In this document: positions 28,218-36,574 of the stretch, in pieces
How positions within the stretch are numbered: the first letter of the stretch is position 1
How the letters are laid out: each line of letters begins with the position of its first letter
Assembly: GCF_011059185.1 (NCBI RefSeq)
Contig: NZ_JAALFE010000013.1
Coordinates: 62,001-126,000, forward strand
Source: Paragemmobacter kunshanensis
Lineage (GTDB): Bacteria; Pseudomonadota; Alphaproteobacteria; Rhodobacterales; Rhodobacteraceae
Reading direction: 5' to 3'
DNA: 64,000 nucleotides
The notes under the pieces: generated by a model
What the model was told of the DNA's origin: nothing
What the model saw: only the letters and a program-made list of their open reading frames with translations
The model's database searches: none
Translations under genes and position numbers: made by a program

Positions 28218-28560
28218 CCCTGCCCCACCCCCGGGAGGGCGCCCCGCCCTCCCGGACCCTCCCTCACCGCGATTGCCGGACGTGGCGCGAGGCCCACCCC
28301 CCGGGAGGGCCCTCTGCCCTCCCGGACCCACCCGAGGGTATTTTTCCCAAGATGAAGCGGCATGTCTTCATCTTGGCCCCAAATACCCTCGGGGGTGAAT
28401 TGGCCCGCCGCAGGCGGGACAAGAGGGGGCGCGAGCGCCCCCTGAACGCCCGAGCCGGACGCGCGGCACGCGCGGCAGGCGAGACAAAAGGCTTGCGGCG
28501 GCACGCCGCGCCGCATCGAACCCGCTTGACGCCCCGCGCCCCGCTTGGAAGGGTGCCGCG
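28218..28560. repeat. Non-coding repeat-rich gap with large imperfect inverted repeat
   Basis: A 343-base gap without a gene. Two CCGGGAGGGC-type blocks stand at about 28230 and 28300. At 28331-28357 and 28366-28393 are the two arms of an imperfect inverted repeat (CCCGAGGGTATTT plus AAGATGAAG on the left, the complement on the right) with a mismatch only in the middle. The right arm and about 40 following bases recur at 53924. I see no open frame, tRNA or promoter that I would defend. Confidence 0.75.
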
Positions 28561-29166
28561 ATGCAGCCCCATATCCTTCTTCTCGCCGCCGGTTCCTCGT
28601 CCCGCATGCGCGGGGGCGACAAGCTGGTCGAGGATGTCGCGGGCGAGCCGCTCCTGCGGCGCAGCGCGCGCGCGGCCCTGGCCACCCGCTGCCCCGTCAC
28701 CGTGGCCCTGCCCCCCGACCGGCCGGCCCGGCTTTCGGCGCTGGACGGGCTGTCGCTGCACCGCGTCACCGTGGCCCAGCCGGATCTGGGCATGGCGGAA
28801 AGCCTGAAGGCCGGGCTGGCGGGCATCCCCGCGGGGCAAGGGGTGATGCTGCTCTTGGCCGACCTGCCCGAGATCACCGGGGCCGACCTCTGCCTCGTGC
28901 TGGATCAGTGGCGCCTTGAACCCGCGGCGATCCTGCGCGGGGCGGCGGCGGATGGCACGCCGGGCCACCCGGTCTGCTTTCCCCCCGACCTGCGCGACGA
29001 CTTGATGGGCCTGCAGGGGGATGAGGGTGCGCGCAGCGTGATCATCCGCCACCGCGCCCGCCTGCACCTGGTGCCCCTGCCCGGCCGGCATGCCACCACC
29101 GATCTGGACACGCCCGAGGATTGGGCCGCCTGGCGCGCGGCGCAGGCCATGGAAAAGGGCGGCTGA
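28561..29166 (+). CDS. MocA/MobA-like nucleotidyltransferase
   Basis: A 201-residue NTP-transferase-fold protein. The nucleotide-binding start is ILLLAAGSSSRMRGGDKL, followed by the metal-binding LLLADLPEI and the DGTPGHPVCFPP segment. Together these match MocA-like proteins that attach CMP to molybdopterin, making molybdopterin cytosine dinucleotide for xanthine dehydrogenase or CO dehydrogenase-type enzymes. No such enzyme is in the window, though the moxR/coxE-type genes lie 10 kb away. Function is inferred from fold motifs. Confidence 0.78.
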   Translation: MQPHILLLAAGSSSRMRGGDKLVEDVAGEPLLRRSARAALATRCPVTVALPPDRPARLSALDGLSLHRVTVAQPDLGMAESLKAGLAGIPAGQGVMLLLADLPEITGADLCLVLDQWRLEPAAILRGAAADGTPGHPVCFPPDLRDDLMGLQGDEGARSVIIRHRARLHLVPLPGRHATTDLDTPEDWAAWRAAQAMEKGG

Positions 29167-29206
29167 CGCCGCCCTTCCCCGTCTCCCATGCCCCGCAGGG
29201 CCGGGC

Positions 29207-30244
29207 CTACTGCACCACCGCCGTCGGGCGCGGGGTAGTCGCGGTTTCCGGCGGCAGGTTCGGCAGGGTGATCACCGGCACCGTCCCCGTCAGGCTGTCG
29301 AGGAAGGCCACGATCTGCGCGGTCTCCTCGGGTTTCAGCGCCTCGCCCAGCTGGCTTTCGGCCATGATCTCCACCGCCACGGCCAGATCCCAGACCTTGC
29401 CGGAATGGAAATAGGGCGCGGTCAGCGCGATGTTGCGCAGCGGCGCGGCACGGAAGACATATTCGTCATCCGCCGTCTCGGTCACGGCAAAGCGGCCCTT
29501 GTCGCCGGGCGGCAGGATCTCGGATCCGGGTTTTTCGATCAGGCCGAAGGGATAATAGCCATGCCCGCCGACATTCACCCCCGAATGGCAGGAAGAGCAG
29601 CCCTTGTCGACAAACAGCTGCAGCCCCGCCTTGGCATCGTCCGACAGCGCGGCGTCATCGCCGTTCAGCCAGGCGTCAAACGGCGCGGGCGTGACCAGCG
29701 TCGCCTCGAACGCCTCGATCGCCTTGGCCATGTTGTCGAAATTGGCGGCATTCTCCTCGCCCGGGAAGGCCACCTGGAACAGGTTCACATAGGCGGGCAT
29801 CGAATTCAGCGTGGCCTCCACCACGGCGGGGGTATTGGCCATCTCCACCCCGGCCTGAACCGGCCCCTTGGCCTGCGCCTTCAGGTCTTCGGCGCGGCCA
29901 TCCCAGAACTGCGCCTCGTTCAGCACGGCATTCAGCACGGTGGGAGAGTTCCGCGGCCCCTTCTGCCAGCCATGGCCGACCGAAGTTTCCATGTTGTCAT
30001 CCCCGCCCGTCGTCAGGTTGTGGCAGGAATAGCAGGAGAACACGCCCGAAGCCGAAATCCGGGGATCGAAGAACAGGGCCTTGCCCAGTTCGATCTTCTC
30101 GGGTGTCACCGGGTTGTCCTTCACCGCCGGAATGGTCGATGGCAGGGGTTTGAAGATCTCCAGCGCGCTGTCGCGCAGGGGATCGGCCTGGGCCACGCCC
30201 GCAAGGGCGGCCGAGGCCAGCAAGGCAGTCAGGATATGGCGCAT
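29207..30244 (-). CDS. Di-heme cytochrome c peroxidase
   Basis: A 345-residue periplasmic enzyme reducing hydrogen peroxide to water with electrons from cytochrome c. A signal peptide spans residues 1-20. Two heme c sites are visible: C71-Y-S-C74-H75 and C216-S-S-C219-H220. ELGKALFFDPRIS and RNSPTVLNAVLNEAQFWDG are family motifs of CcpA/MauG-type peroxidases. The ATG at 30244 starts the signal. An FnrL-type site lies 68 bases upstream of the ATG, so low-oxygen control is likely. Confidence 0.91.
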   Translation of the reverse strand: MRHILTALLASAALAGVAQADPLRDSALEIFKPLPSTIPAVKDNPVTPEKIELGKALFFDPRISASGVFSCYSCHNLTTGGDDNMETSVGHGWQKGPRNSPTVLNAVLNEAQFWDGRAEDLKAQAKGPVQAGVEMANTPAVVEATLNSMPAYVNLFQVAFPGEENAANFDNMAKAIEAFEATLVTPAPFDAWLNGDDAALSDDAKAGLQLFVDKGCSSCHSGVNVGGHGYYPFGLIEKPGSEILPPGDKGRFAVTETADDEYVFRAAPLRNIALTAPYFHSGKVWDLAVAVEIMAESQLGEALKPEETAQIVAFLDSLTGTVPVITLPNLPPETATTPRPTAVVQ

Positions 30245-30311
30245 CTCGTTCTTCCTTATCAGGGGTTTCGTCCGCGCCGGTCCTTCCTGTCGGAAGCCCA
30301 ATTTACCCTCC

Positions 30312-30325
30312 TTGACTTGGATCAA
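30312..30325. promoter_or_regulatory. FNR/FnrL-type box upstream of the cytochrome c peroxidase gene
   Basis: TTGACTTGGATCAA matches the FNR consensus TTGAT-N4-ATCAA at nine of ten fixed positions. It lies 68-81 bases before the peroxidase ATG. Cytochrome c peroxidases are classic FNR targets, which supports the call. The strand of action is minus. Confidence 0.75.
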
Positions 30326-30473
30326 TTCTAAACTGGACGGTTTGACGCACCCCGCGCTGCCGCCCATTGCGGCCGACACGAACGCCCCGCCCCGGGCGCA
30401 CCGCAGCGCCGCAAGACAGCGCCACAGACAGGCCCGAGAGCGCTGCCTTCCGTCACATCCATTGCGGGTGAAC

Positions 30474-30557
30474 TGGTGCCCGAGGTCGGACTCGAACCGA
30501 CATATCTTGCGATGGCGGATTTTGAATCCGCTGCGTCTACCATTCCGCCACTCGGGC
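30474..30557 (-). tRNA. tRNA-Leu, anticodon CAA
   Basis: An 84-base tRNA on the minus strand with the acceptor stem GCCCGAG/CTCGGGC, the anticodon arm GCGGATT-CAA-AATCCGC, a long class II variable arm, and the T arm GTCGG-TTCGAGT-CCGAC. The 3' CCA is encoded (30474-30476). The CAA anticodon reads UUG leucine codons, which are rare in this GC-rich genome. Confidence 0.96.
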
Positions 30558-30623
30558 CCGCATCAGCGGTCTAGCCGCTGGTCGCGCGGCAGTCAACGGC
30601 GGGCGGCGCGGGGGGCGCGGCTT

Positions 30624-31481
30624 TCAAAGCCGCGTCGCGCCGAAGGTGTCGCAGGCGGCGATCTCGCCTGTGGTCTGCCCGGTCAGGAACCAGCGCATGC
30701 GCTGTTCGCTCGTGCCATGGGTAAAGCTGTCGGGAACCGGCCTGCGCCCGGCCTCGCGCTGCAGGCTGTCATCGCCGATGCGCGCGGCGGCATTCATCGC
30801 CTCTTCGATATCGCCCCGCTGGATCGAGCCGAACCGCGCCGCCGCCTCATGCGCCCAGACCCCGGCCAGGCAATCGGCCATCAGCTCCACCCGCACCGAA
30901 ATCTCGTTGCCCTGCACCTGATCGACCTGCTGGCGCAGCCGTGTCGTCTGTTCCAGGATGCCCAATTCGTTCTGCACGTGATGCCCCACCTCATGCGCCA
31001 CGACATAGGCCGCCGCGAAATCGCCCCCCGCGCCCATCCGCTGTTCCAGCACGGTGAAAAAGCCCGTGTCGAGATAGACCTTGCGATCCGAGGGGCAGTA
31101 GAAGGGCCCCGTCGCCTCGGAGGCGCCACCGCAGCCCGACTGGGTATAGCCCTTGAACAGCACCAGCGTGGCGGGCCGATAGGTTTCGCCCAATTGGTCC
31201 TTGAACAGCGCGGCCCAGACCTCTTCGGTATCGGCCAGCGTGACCGAGACGAATTCCCCCATCGCGCGGTCCTCTGCCGTCAGGTCGCGCGGCGCATCGG
31301 AAGACATGCCGCCCTGATCCTGCAGAAGCGGGGTGACATCCACGCCCAGGAACCAGCCCAGAAGCAGCACCACGATCACCCCGGCCCCGCCGATGCCCGC
31401 GCCCCTGCCGCCCCCACCCATGCGGCGGCGATCCTCGATGTTCCGGCTGCCCCGGCGCCCTCGCCATTCCATCCCTGTCAT
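30624..31481 (-). CDS. Neutral zinc metallopeptidase, YpfJ family
   Basis: A 285-residue protein with one N-terminal membrane anchor (AGIGGAGVIVVLLLGWFLGV) after a glycine/arginine-rich tail. The zinc site HExxH is in VVAHEVGHHVQ and the third ligand region is ELMADCLAGVWAHEA. YCPSDRKVYLDTGFF is the YpfJ/zinc_peptidase signature. It most likely acts in the periplasm; the substrate is unknown. The first ATG (31481) and another three codons later are both possible. It is divergent from yqaA. Confidence 0.88.
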   Translation of the reverse strand: MTGMEWRGRRGSRNIEDRRRMGGGGRGAGIGGAGVIVVLLLGWFLGVDVTPLLQDQGGMSSDAPRDLTAEDRAMGEFVSVTLADTEEVWAALFKDQLGETYRPATLVLFKGYTQSGCGGASEATGPFYCPSDRKVYLDTGFFTVLEQRMGAGGDFAAAYVVAHEVGHHVQNELGILEQTTRLRQQVDQVQGNEISVRVELMADCLAGVWAHEAAARFGSIQRGDIEEAMNAAARIGDDSLQREAGRRPVPDSFTHGTSEQRMRWFLTGQTTGEIAACDTFGATRL

Positions 31482-31619
31482 CCCCCTGCCCGATCCCGGC
31501 CACACCAGCATAACCGCAGCCGAGCCATCGGGCGACAGCCATCTTTCCGCCGCGCCGATGCCTTGACGCGGACCCGGCCGCATGATCGAAGCGCGCAACA
31601 AGAATGAACGAGGGCCGGG

Positions 31620-32207
31620 ATGCTGCGCGCACTCTATGACATGACCCTGCGCTGGTCCGCCTCGCGCCATGCCGACAAGGCGCTGGCCGTCGTGTCCTTC
31701 ACCGAAAGCTCGGTCTTTCCCATTCCCGCCGATGTGCTGTTCCTGCCCATGTGCCTGGCGCGGCCCGACCGCGCGATGCGCTATGCGCTGATCGCGACGG
31801 TGGCTTCGGTTCTGGGGGGGATCTTCGGCTGGGCGATCGGGGTCTGGGCCTTCGATGCGCTGGCCCGCCCCCTGCTGGAATTCTACGGCAAGGAAGCAGC
31901 GTTCGAGGCACTGCGCGGGGAAACCGGCAGCCTGGCCATCCTCGTGATGCTGGTGACATCGGGGCTGACGCATATTCCGCCCATGAAGGTGGTCACGATC
32001 CTGTCAGGGGTGGTTGCCTTCGACCTGAAGCTGTTCATCCTGTCCGCGATCGTCGCGCGCGGCGGTCGCTTCTTCCTTCTGGCCGTCCTTCTTCGGCGTT
32101 ACGGGCTTCGGATCACCGCGTTTCTGGAAACCCGCCTGAACTGGATCGCCCTCGGCGTCACGGCGCTTGCCGTGCTGGCCTTCATCGCCTTCGAGGTTCT
32201 TCGATGA
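31620..32207 (+). CDS. YqaA-family inner-membrane protein (VTT/SNARE-associated type)
   Basis: A 195-residue membrane protein with about five hydrophobic segments. The motif SVFPIPADVLFLPM and the helix GGIFGWAIGVWAFDAL are shared by YqaA and DedA-like proteins, thought to move lipids or support membrane energetics. Its stop overlaps the dsbB ATG (ATGA), so the pair is translationally coupled. A second protein of the wider family (DedA) is at 42869. Confidence 0.82.
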   Translation: MLRALYDMTLRWSASRHADKALAVVSFTESSVFPIPADVLFLPMCLARPDRAMRYALIATVASVLGGIFGWAIGVWAFDALARPLLEFYGKEAAFEALRGETGSLAILVMLVTSGLTHIPPMKVVTILSGVVAFDLKLFILSAIVARGGRFFLLAVLLRRYGLRITAFLETRLNWIALGVTALAVLAFIAFEVLR

Positions 32208-32692
32208 TCACCGACACCCGCGCCTTCACCATCCTGCTTGCCGCCGGGGGCTCGCTCGCCCTGCTGCTGGGGGCCTTCGGTTTCCAGTATCTCGGCGGCC
32301 TTGCCCCCTGCCAGCTTTGCCTCTGGCAGCGCTGGCCCCATGCGGCGGCCCTCCTCATCGGCCTGCTCGCGTTGGCTGTGGCGCGCGGCACGATGGGCCG
32401 CCTGCTGCCGCTGATGGGCGCGCTGGCGGCGCTGGCCAGTGCGGCCATCGGCGTCTTTCATGTGGGGGTGGAGCAGAAATGGTGGGAGGGCCTCGCCTCC
32501 TGCACCGCAAGTTCGATCTCGGGCCTGTCCACCGCCGATCTGCTGAACCCCGACGTGAACGTGGGCGCCGTCATCCGCTGCGATGAAATCGCATGGTCGC
32601 TGCTGGGCATCTCCATGGCGGGCTGGAACGTGATCCTCTCGGCGCTTCTCGCGATGCTCTGGGTCGCGGCCTATCGGCGCTCCATGGCCTGA
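32204..32692 (+). CDS. dsbB: Disulfide bond formation protein B
   Basis: A 162-residue four-helix membrane protein that reoxidises DsbA and passes electrons to quinone. The first cysteine pair is APCQLC (about residues 35-40) and the second pair lies in the periplasmic loop, ASCTAS and IRCDE. An arginine follows the first pair (LWQRW), as expected for quinone contact. The start overlaps yqaA. The 3' end overlaps dgt on the other strand by 22 bases. Family: DsbB, the short alphaproteobacterial form. Confidence 0.9.
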   Translation: MITDTRAFTILLAAGGSLALLLGAFGFQYLGGLAPCQLCLWQRWPHAAALLIGLLALAVARGTMGRLLPLMGALAALASAAIGVFHVGVEQKWWEGLASCTASSISGLSTADLLNPDVNVGAVIRCDEIAWSLLGISMAGWNVILSALLAMLWVAAYRRSMA

Positions 32693-33861
32693 TCCGCGCC
32701 GCCCAGCAGCCGCGCATGTTCCTGGATGGCGAAGCGGTCCGTCATCCCCGCCACGTAATCCGCCACGATCCGCGCCAGCGTCACCTCGTCCCGCGCCGCC
32801 TCGATATCCGCGCGCCATTCGGCGGGCAGCAATTCCGGCCGCGCCATGAACAGCGGGAACAGCTCGTTCAGGAACCGCGTCACCCGCGCCCGCTCCTCCA
32901 TCACCGAAGGCGCGCGATACATCCGGTGGAACAAGAAGGACCGGATCGCCTTCAACTCCTGATACAGCGGCTTTGAAAACCGGATCACCGTCGTCCCCAG
33001 ATGCCTTATGTCATCCACCGACTTCGGCTGCGCCGCAGCCAGCCGGTTCTGCGCCACGGCGATCACATCCTCCACCATCCGGCCAAAGACCCGCCGCAGC
33101 GCCTCATGCCGCCGCCGCATCTTCTCCAGCCCCGGATAAAGCCTGTCCACCTCCTCGAAGGCCGGCCCCGTCACCGGCAACTCCATCAGGTCATCTTCCG
33201 TGAACAACCCCGACCGCAACCCGTCATGCAGGTCGTGATGGCTATAGGCCACGTCATCCGCAATCGCCGCCACCTGCGCCTCGGCGCTGGCATGGGTGTG
33301 CAACTCCAGATCCCAGGCCGCATTCACCTCGGCCAGGGCATAGGGCAACGGCCCCTCATGCTTCCTGTCCGCATTCGGCCCCACCACAGGCCCGTTATGC
33401 TTGGCAATCCCCTCAAGGCTCTCCCATGTCAGGTTCAACCCGTCGAAATCCGCATAATGCCGCTCCAGCCGCGTCACGATCCGCAGCGCCTGCGCATTGT
33501 GATCGAACCCGCCATAGGGCTCCATCAGCAACCCCAGCGCATCCTCCCCCGTATGCCCGAATGGCGTATGCCCAAGGTCATGCGCCAGGGCTATGGCCTC
33601 CGCCAGATCGGTGTTCAACCCCAGCACGCCCGAAATCGTCCGCGCCACCTGCGCCACCTCGATCGAATGGGTCAGACGGGTGCGGTAGTAATCCCCCTCA
33701 TGCTCCACAAAGACCTGCGTCTTGTGCTTCAACCGCCGGAAGGCGCTGGAATGGATGATCCGGTCCCGGTCCCGCTGGAACGGCGACCGGAAGGAACTCA
33801 TCTTTTCCTGAAACAGCCGCCCGCGCGACGCGTCGGGCTGGCAGGCATAGGGGGCGAGCAT
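32671..33861 (-). CDS. dgt: Deoxyguanosinetriphosphate triphosphohydrolase-like protein
   Basis: A 396-residue HD-domain enzyme that splits dNTPs to deoxynucleoside and triphosphate, controlling nucleotide pools. The HD site is shown by YRTRLTHSIEVAQVART, AIALAHDLGHTPFGHTGE and DDVAYSHHDLHDGL. RDRIIHSSAFRRLKHKTQVF is the family N-terminal box. The ATG at 33861 gives the usual start. It is divergent from erpA with only 76 bases between starts. Confidence 0.94.
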   Translation of the reverse strand: MLAPYACQPDASRGRLFQEKMSSFRSPFQRDRDRIIHSSAFRRLKHKTQVFVEHEGDYYRTRLTHSIEVAQVARTISGVLGLNTDLAEAIALAHDLGHTPFGHTGEDALGLLMEPYGGFDHNAQALRIVTRLERHYADFDGLNLTWESLEGIAKHNGPVVGPNADRKHEGPLPYALAEVNAAWDLELHTHASAEAQVAAIADDVAYSHHDLHDGLRSGLFTEDDLMELPVTGPAFEEVDRLYPGLEKMRRRHEALRRVFGRMVEDVIAVAQNRLAAAQPKSVDDIRHLGTTVIRFSKPLYQELKAIRSFLFHRMYRAPSVMEERARVTRFLNELFPLFMARPELLPAEWRADIEAARDEVTLARIVADYVAGMTDRFAIQEHARLLGGADQAMERR

Positions 33862-33876
33862 GTGATCTGCCTGTTC

Positions 33877-33905
33877 TTGTTCCGCCTTTTCCCCTAGCCT
33901 ATATT
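33877..33905 (+). promoter_or_regulatory. Probable sigma-70 promoter of erpA
   Basis: A -35 of TTGTTC (33877-33882) and a -10 of TATATT (33900-33905) are separated by 17 bases and lie 32 bases before the erpA ATG. The -10 matches the consensus at five of six positions and stands out in this GC-rich DNA. Confidence 0.5.
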
Positions 33906-33937
33906 GCAACCACACCCCAAGGACCACGGATTTCCTC

Positions 33938-34270
33938 ATGGACCTCGCCCTTCCGCCCAAAGTCACCGACCGCGCCTATGCCCGCCTGCGCGAAATCTGC
34001 GAGGCGACGGGGGAACAGAAATCCCTCCGCGTCGCGGTGGAAGGGGGCGGCTGCTCGGGCTTTCAATATGACATCAAGCTCGACGATCCCGCCGCCGATG
34101 ACCTGATCCTTGAAAAGGACGGGGCCAAGGTGCTGGTCGATGCCGTGTCGCTGCCCTTCCTGACGAACGCCGTGATCGACTATACCGAGGAACTGATCGG
34201 CGCGCGTTTCGTCATCGAAAACCCGAATGCCTCTTCTTCCTGCGGTTGCGGTACGTCTTTCTCGATCTGA
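33938..34270 (+). CDS. erpA: A-type iron-sulfur carrier protein ErpA
   Basis: A 110-residue iron-sulfur insertion protein. The three cluster ligands are Cys39 (GGGCSGFQY) and Cys102/Cys104 (SSSCGCGTSFSI). It carries a 2Fe-2S or 4Fe-4S cluster to target enzymes. ErpA and IscA are close relatives; the lack of isc genes nearby favours ErpA. It is transcribed away from dgt, an arrangement I associate with alphaproteobacteria. Confidence 0.9.
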   Translation: MDLALPPKVTDRAYARLREICEATGEQKSLRVAVEGGGCSGFQYDIKLDDPAADDLILEKDGAKVLVDAVSLPFLTNAVIDYTEELIGARFVIENPNASSSCGCGTSFSI

Positions 34271-34351
34271 TCCAATTCTCTGCATCTTGCACTGGCCTTT
34301 CCGATGGGCCGGGCTAACCTCTCCCTCCCAAGGGAAAGGGAAGACGGAACA

Positions 34352-35071
34352 ATGACCTGCGTCCTGATGCTCGGCTCCGGCCCCAGCGTGACCGAGGCCG
34401 CCAACTGGCCCCGCGCGCCCTTCGACGCCATCCTTGCGATCAACAACGCCCATGCCGTCCGCCCCGACTGGACGCATCACATCCACCCCTGGGACTTCCC
34501 CGAGGATCGCCGCCCCACACCCCGCGCGGGCCAGACCACCGTCACGCAGGACGACTTCGTCCCCGCCCAGAACGCCTTCGGCGGCTTCGTCTATGCGGGC
34601 GGCACCATGGCCTTCACCGCCGCCTACTGGGCGCTTCATGCCCTCAACCCCCGCGTCATCGCGGCCTTTGGCTGCGACATGCACTATCCCAAGGGCCAGC
34701 AGACCCATTTCTACGGCGCCGGCACCGCAGATCCCCTCCGCCCCGACATCACCCTTCAATCATTGGAGGCGAAATCCGCCCGCCTGATGATCCTTGCCGC
34801 GATGGAGGGCTGCGCGATGGTCAACCTCTCCTTCGGCCCCTCGCGCCTGATCTTCCCCCGCATCTCCCGCGACCGCGCCGCCCATGCCCGCCCCATGCCC
34901 TTCGACATCCGCCTCGCCGATGCCGCCCTCAAACGCGAAGACGCGCTCGGCTATCACGTCCCCTCGGGGCGCTACTGGGAAGAGGCCCACCGCTTCGACC
35001 CCGCCGAACTCCGCCGGATCGACATGCTCTGGCTTTCCGCCGCCCGCATGGGCCTTGCCGCGACAGGCTGA
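34352..35071 (+). CDS. Conserved hypothetical protein with GSGPS nucleotide-like motif
   Basis: A 239-residue protein of unknown function. It begins CVLMLGSGPSVTEAANWP, a phosphate- or nucleotide-binding type loop. A conserved-looking centre follows (FGCDMHYPKGQQTHFYG) with Cys, Asp and His. Later parts (ARLMILAAMEGCAMVNLS) alternate like a Rossmann fold. It recalls enzymes that hold activated sugars or pterins (for example the MptE-like/DUF115 group), but I cannot assign one. The ATG at 34352 follows a purine-rich stretch. Confidence 0.7.
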   Translation: MTCVLMLGSGPSVTEAANWPRAPFDAILAINNAHAVRPDWTHHIHPWDFPEDRRPTPRAGQTTVTQDDFVPAQNAFGGFVYAGGTMAFTAAYWALHALNPRVIAAFGCDMHYPKGQQTHFYGAGTADPLRPDITLQSLEAKSARLMILAAMEGCAMVNLSFGPSRLIFPRISRDRAAHARPMPFDIRLADAALKREDALGYHVPSGRYWEEAHRFDPAELRRIDMLWLSAARMGLAATG

Positions 35072-35123
35072 CTTGTTTCCCCCCATCCCTCCGGCCTAGA
35101 ACGAGGGGGCAAGGGAGACGCCC

Positions 35124-35906
35124 ATGAAACTCGCCACCTTCAACATCAACGGCATCAAGGCCCGCATCGAAGCCCTGCCCGCATGGCTGGCGCAGGCGAA
35201 ACCCGATGTCGTCTGCCTGCAGGAAATCAAGTCGGTGGACGAAGCCTTCCCGCGTGAGATTTTCGAAGACATGGGCTACCGCGTCGAAACCCACGGGCAG
35301 AAATCCTTCAACGGCGTGGCGATCCTCTCCAAACTCCCGCTGGAGGATGTGACGCGCGGCCTTCCCGGCGACGACACCGACGAACAGGCCCGCTGGATCG
35401 AGGCGACCGTCATCGGCGAAAGGCGCGCCATCCGTGTCTGCGGGCTCTACCTGCCCAACGGCAACCCCGCGCCGGGGCCGAAATACGACTACAAGCTCGC
35501 ATGGATGGCCCGGATGGAAGCGCGGGTGAAAACCCTTCTGGCGACCGAGGAACCCCTTGCCTTCTGCGGCGATTACAACGTCATCCCCGAACCGCAGGAC
35601 GCCGCCAAGCCCGAGGCATGGGTGACCGACGCCCTCTTCCTCCCCGAAACCCGCGCCGCTTTCCGCCGGATCGTCAACCTGGGCCTCACCGACGCCTTCC
35701 GCGCCCGCGACCCGCGCCCCGGGCAATATTCCTTCTGGGACTATCAGGCAGGCGCATGGGAACGGAACAACGGCATCCGCATCGACCACCTGCTGCTGTC
35801 GGCCCAATGCGCCGATCTGCTGCGCGAGGCGGGAATCGACAAGGCCGTCCGTGGCGGCGAAAAACCCTCGGACCATGTCCCCGTCTGGGTGGAACTGGAC
35901 GCCTGA
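35124..35906 (+). CDS. xth: Exodeoxyribonuclease III
   Basis: A 260-residue AP endonuclease/3'-exonuclease of base-excision repair. The EEP-fold motifs are all present: MKLATFNINGIKAR, CLQEIKS (Glu34), GLYLPNG, FCGDYNV, IRIDHLLLS and the catalytic SDHVPVW near the end. Length fits XthA. A good ribosome site (GGGAGACGCCC) precedes the ATG. No operon partner is visible. Confidence 0.95.
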   Translation: MKLATFNINGIKARIEALPAWLAQAKPDVVCLQEIKSVDEAFPREIFEDMGYRVETHGQKSFNGVAILSKLPLEDVTRGLPGDDTDEQARWIEATVIGERRAIRVCGLYLPNGNPAPGPKYDYKLAWMARMEARVKTLLATEEPLAFCGDYNVIPEPQDAAKPEAWVTDALFLPETRAAFRRIVNLGLTDAFRARDPRPGQYSFWDYQAGAWERNNGIRIDHLLLSAQCADLLREAGIDKAVRGGEKPSDHVPVWVELDA

Positions 35907-36128
35907 GGCAAACCCTGCGCCCCGGGTCCTCCCCCCCATCAGGCAACAGGCCGCAGATCCTGACGCCCCGGGGAAAGCCCGGTGCGCGCCTTGTCCGCCG
36001 GGTGCGCAGCCTTCCGTGATGCGGGCAAAACACATGCGGCAGATGCCGCTTTTGCCTTTGAACATCTGCCTTGCAGCCTGCCACCGCCCGGCTAGCCTGC
36101 GCCCTGTCATCCCCTGCCGGAGCCTGCC

Positions 36129-36446
36129 ATGCTGCGCCTCACCCTCATCGCCGCGCTGTCCCTTGCCACCGCCCTGCCCGCCGTTGCACTGGACCGCCGG
36201 GTAACCATCGTTAACAACACCGGCTTCACCATCGTCCGCTTCTTCGGCTCCAACACCGGATCGAAAAGCTGGGAGGAAGACATCCTGGGCGAGGATGTCC
36301 TGCCCTCCGGCTCTTCCGTCGTCATCAATTTCGACGACTCGACCGGATACTGCATGTTCGACTTCCGCGCCGAGTTCGAGGATGGCGACGTGCTGGAACG
36401 CGCCGGGGTGAATATCTGCGAAATCGCCACCTTCACCTACGAATGA
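36129..36446 (+). CDS. Small secreted protein of unknown function
   Basis: A 105-residue protein with a clear signal peptide (residues 1-20, MLRLTLIAALSLATALPAVA). The mature part is mostly beta-strand with repeated acidic residues (VTIVNNTGFTIVRFFGSN, GYCMFDFRAEFEDGD) and two cysteines (in GYCMF and NICEI) that could pair. It resembles small periplasmic proteins common in alphaproteobacteria that have no known role. It stands alone; the 222 bases upstream hold only GC-rich stretches. Confidence 0.7.
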   Translation: MLRLTLIAALSLATALPAVALDRRVTIVNNTGFTIVRFFGSNTGSKSWEEDILGEDVLPSGSSVVINFDDSTGYCMFDFRAEFEDGDVLERAGVNICEIATFTYE

Positions 36447-36574
36447 TCCCCGGGGTGCCCCTGCCCCGGGCCTGAGCCTTGGGGCCTCCCGGCCCCCCGT
36501 CTGGCCACCCCGCGCGGAGCCGCCCAGTGCATACGCCCTGCTGCACCGCCGTGCTGCACCGGGCGCGGCACGCC

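Noticed and set aside
25728-28331. An 867-codon minus-strand frame opposite the FAD/GcvT gene
   Set aside because: Low-complexity shadow of the plus-strand gene, no ribosome site, and no recognisable motif.
28218-28560. Small gene or structural RNA in the repeat-rich gap
   Set aside because: No ribosome site and no stable frame; the repeats explain the structure.
30081-31607. A 508-codon plus-strand frame across the tRNA-Leu gene
   Set aside because: It runs through a tRNA, a peroxidase 5' end and a peptidase gene on the opposite strand, so it is not coding.
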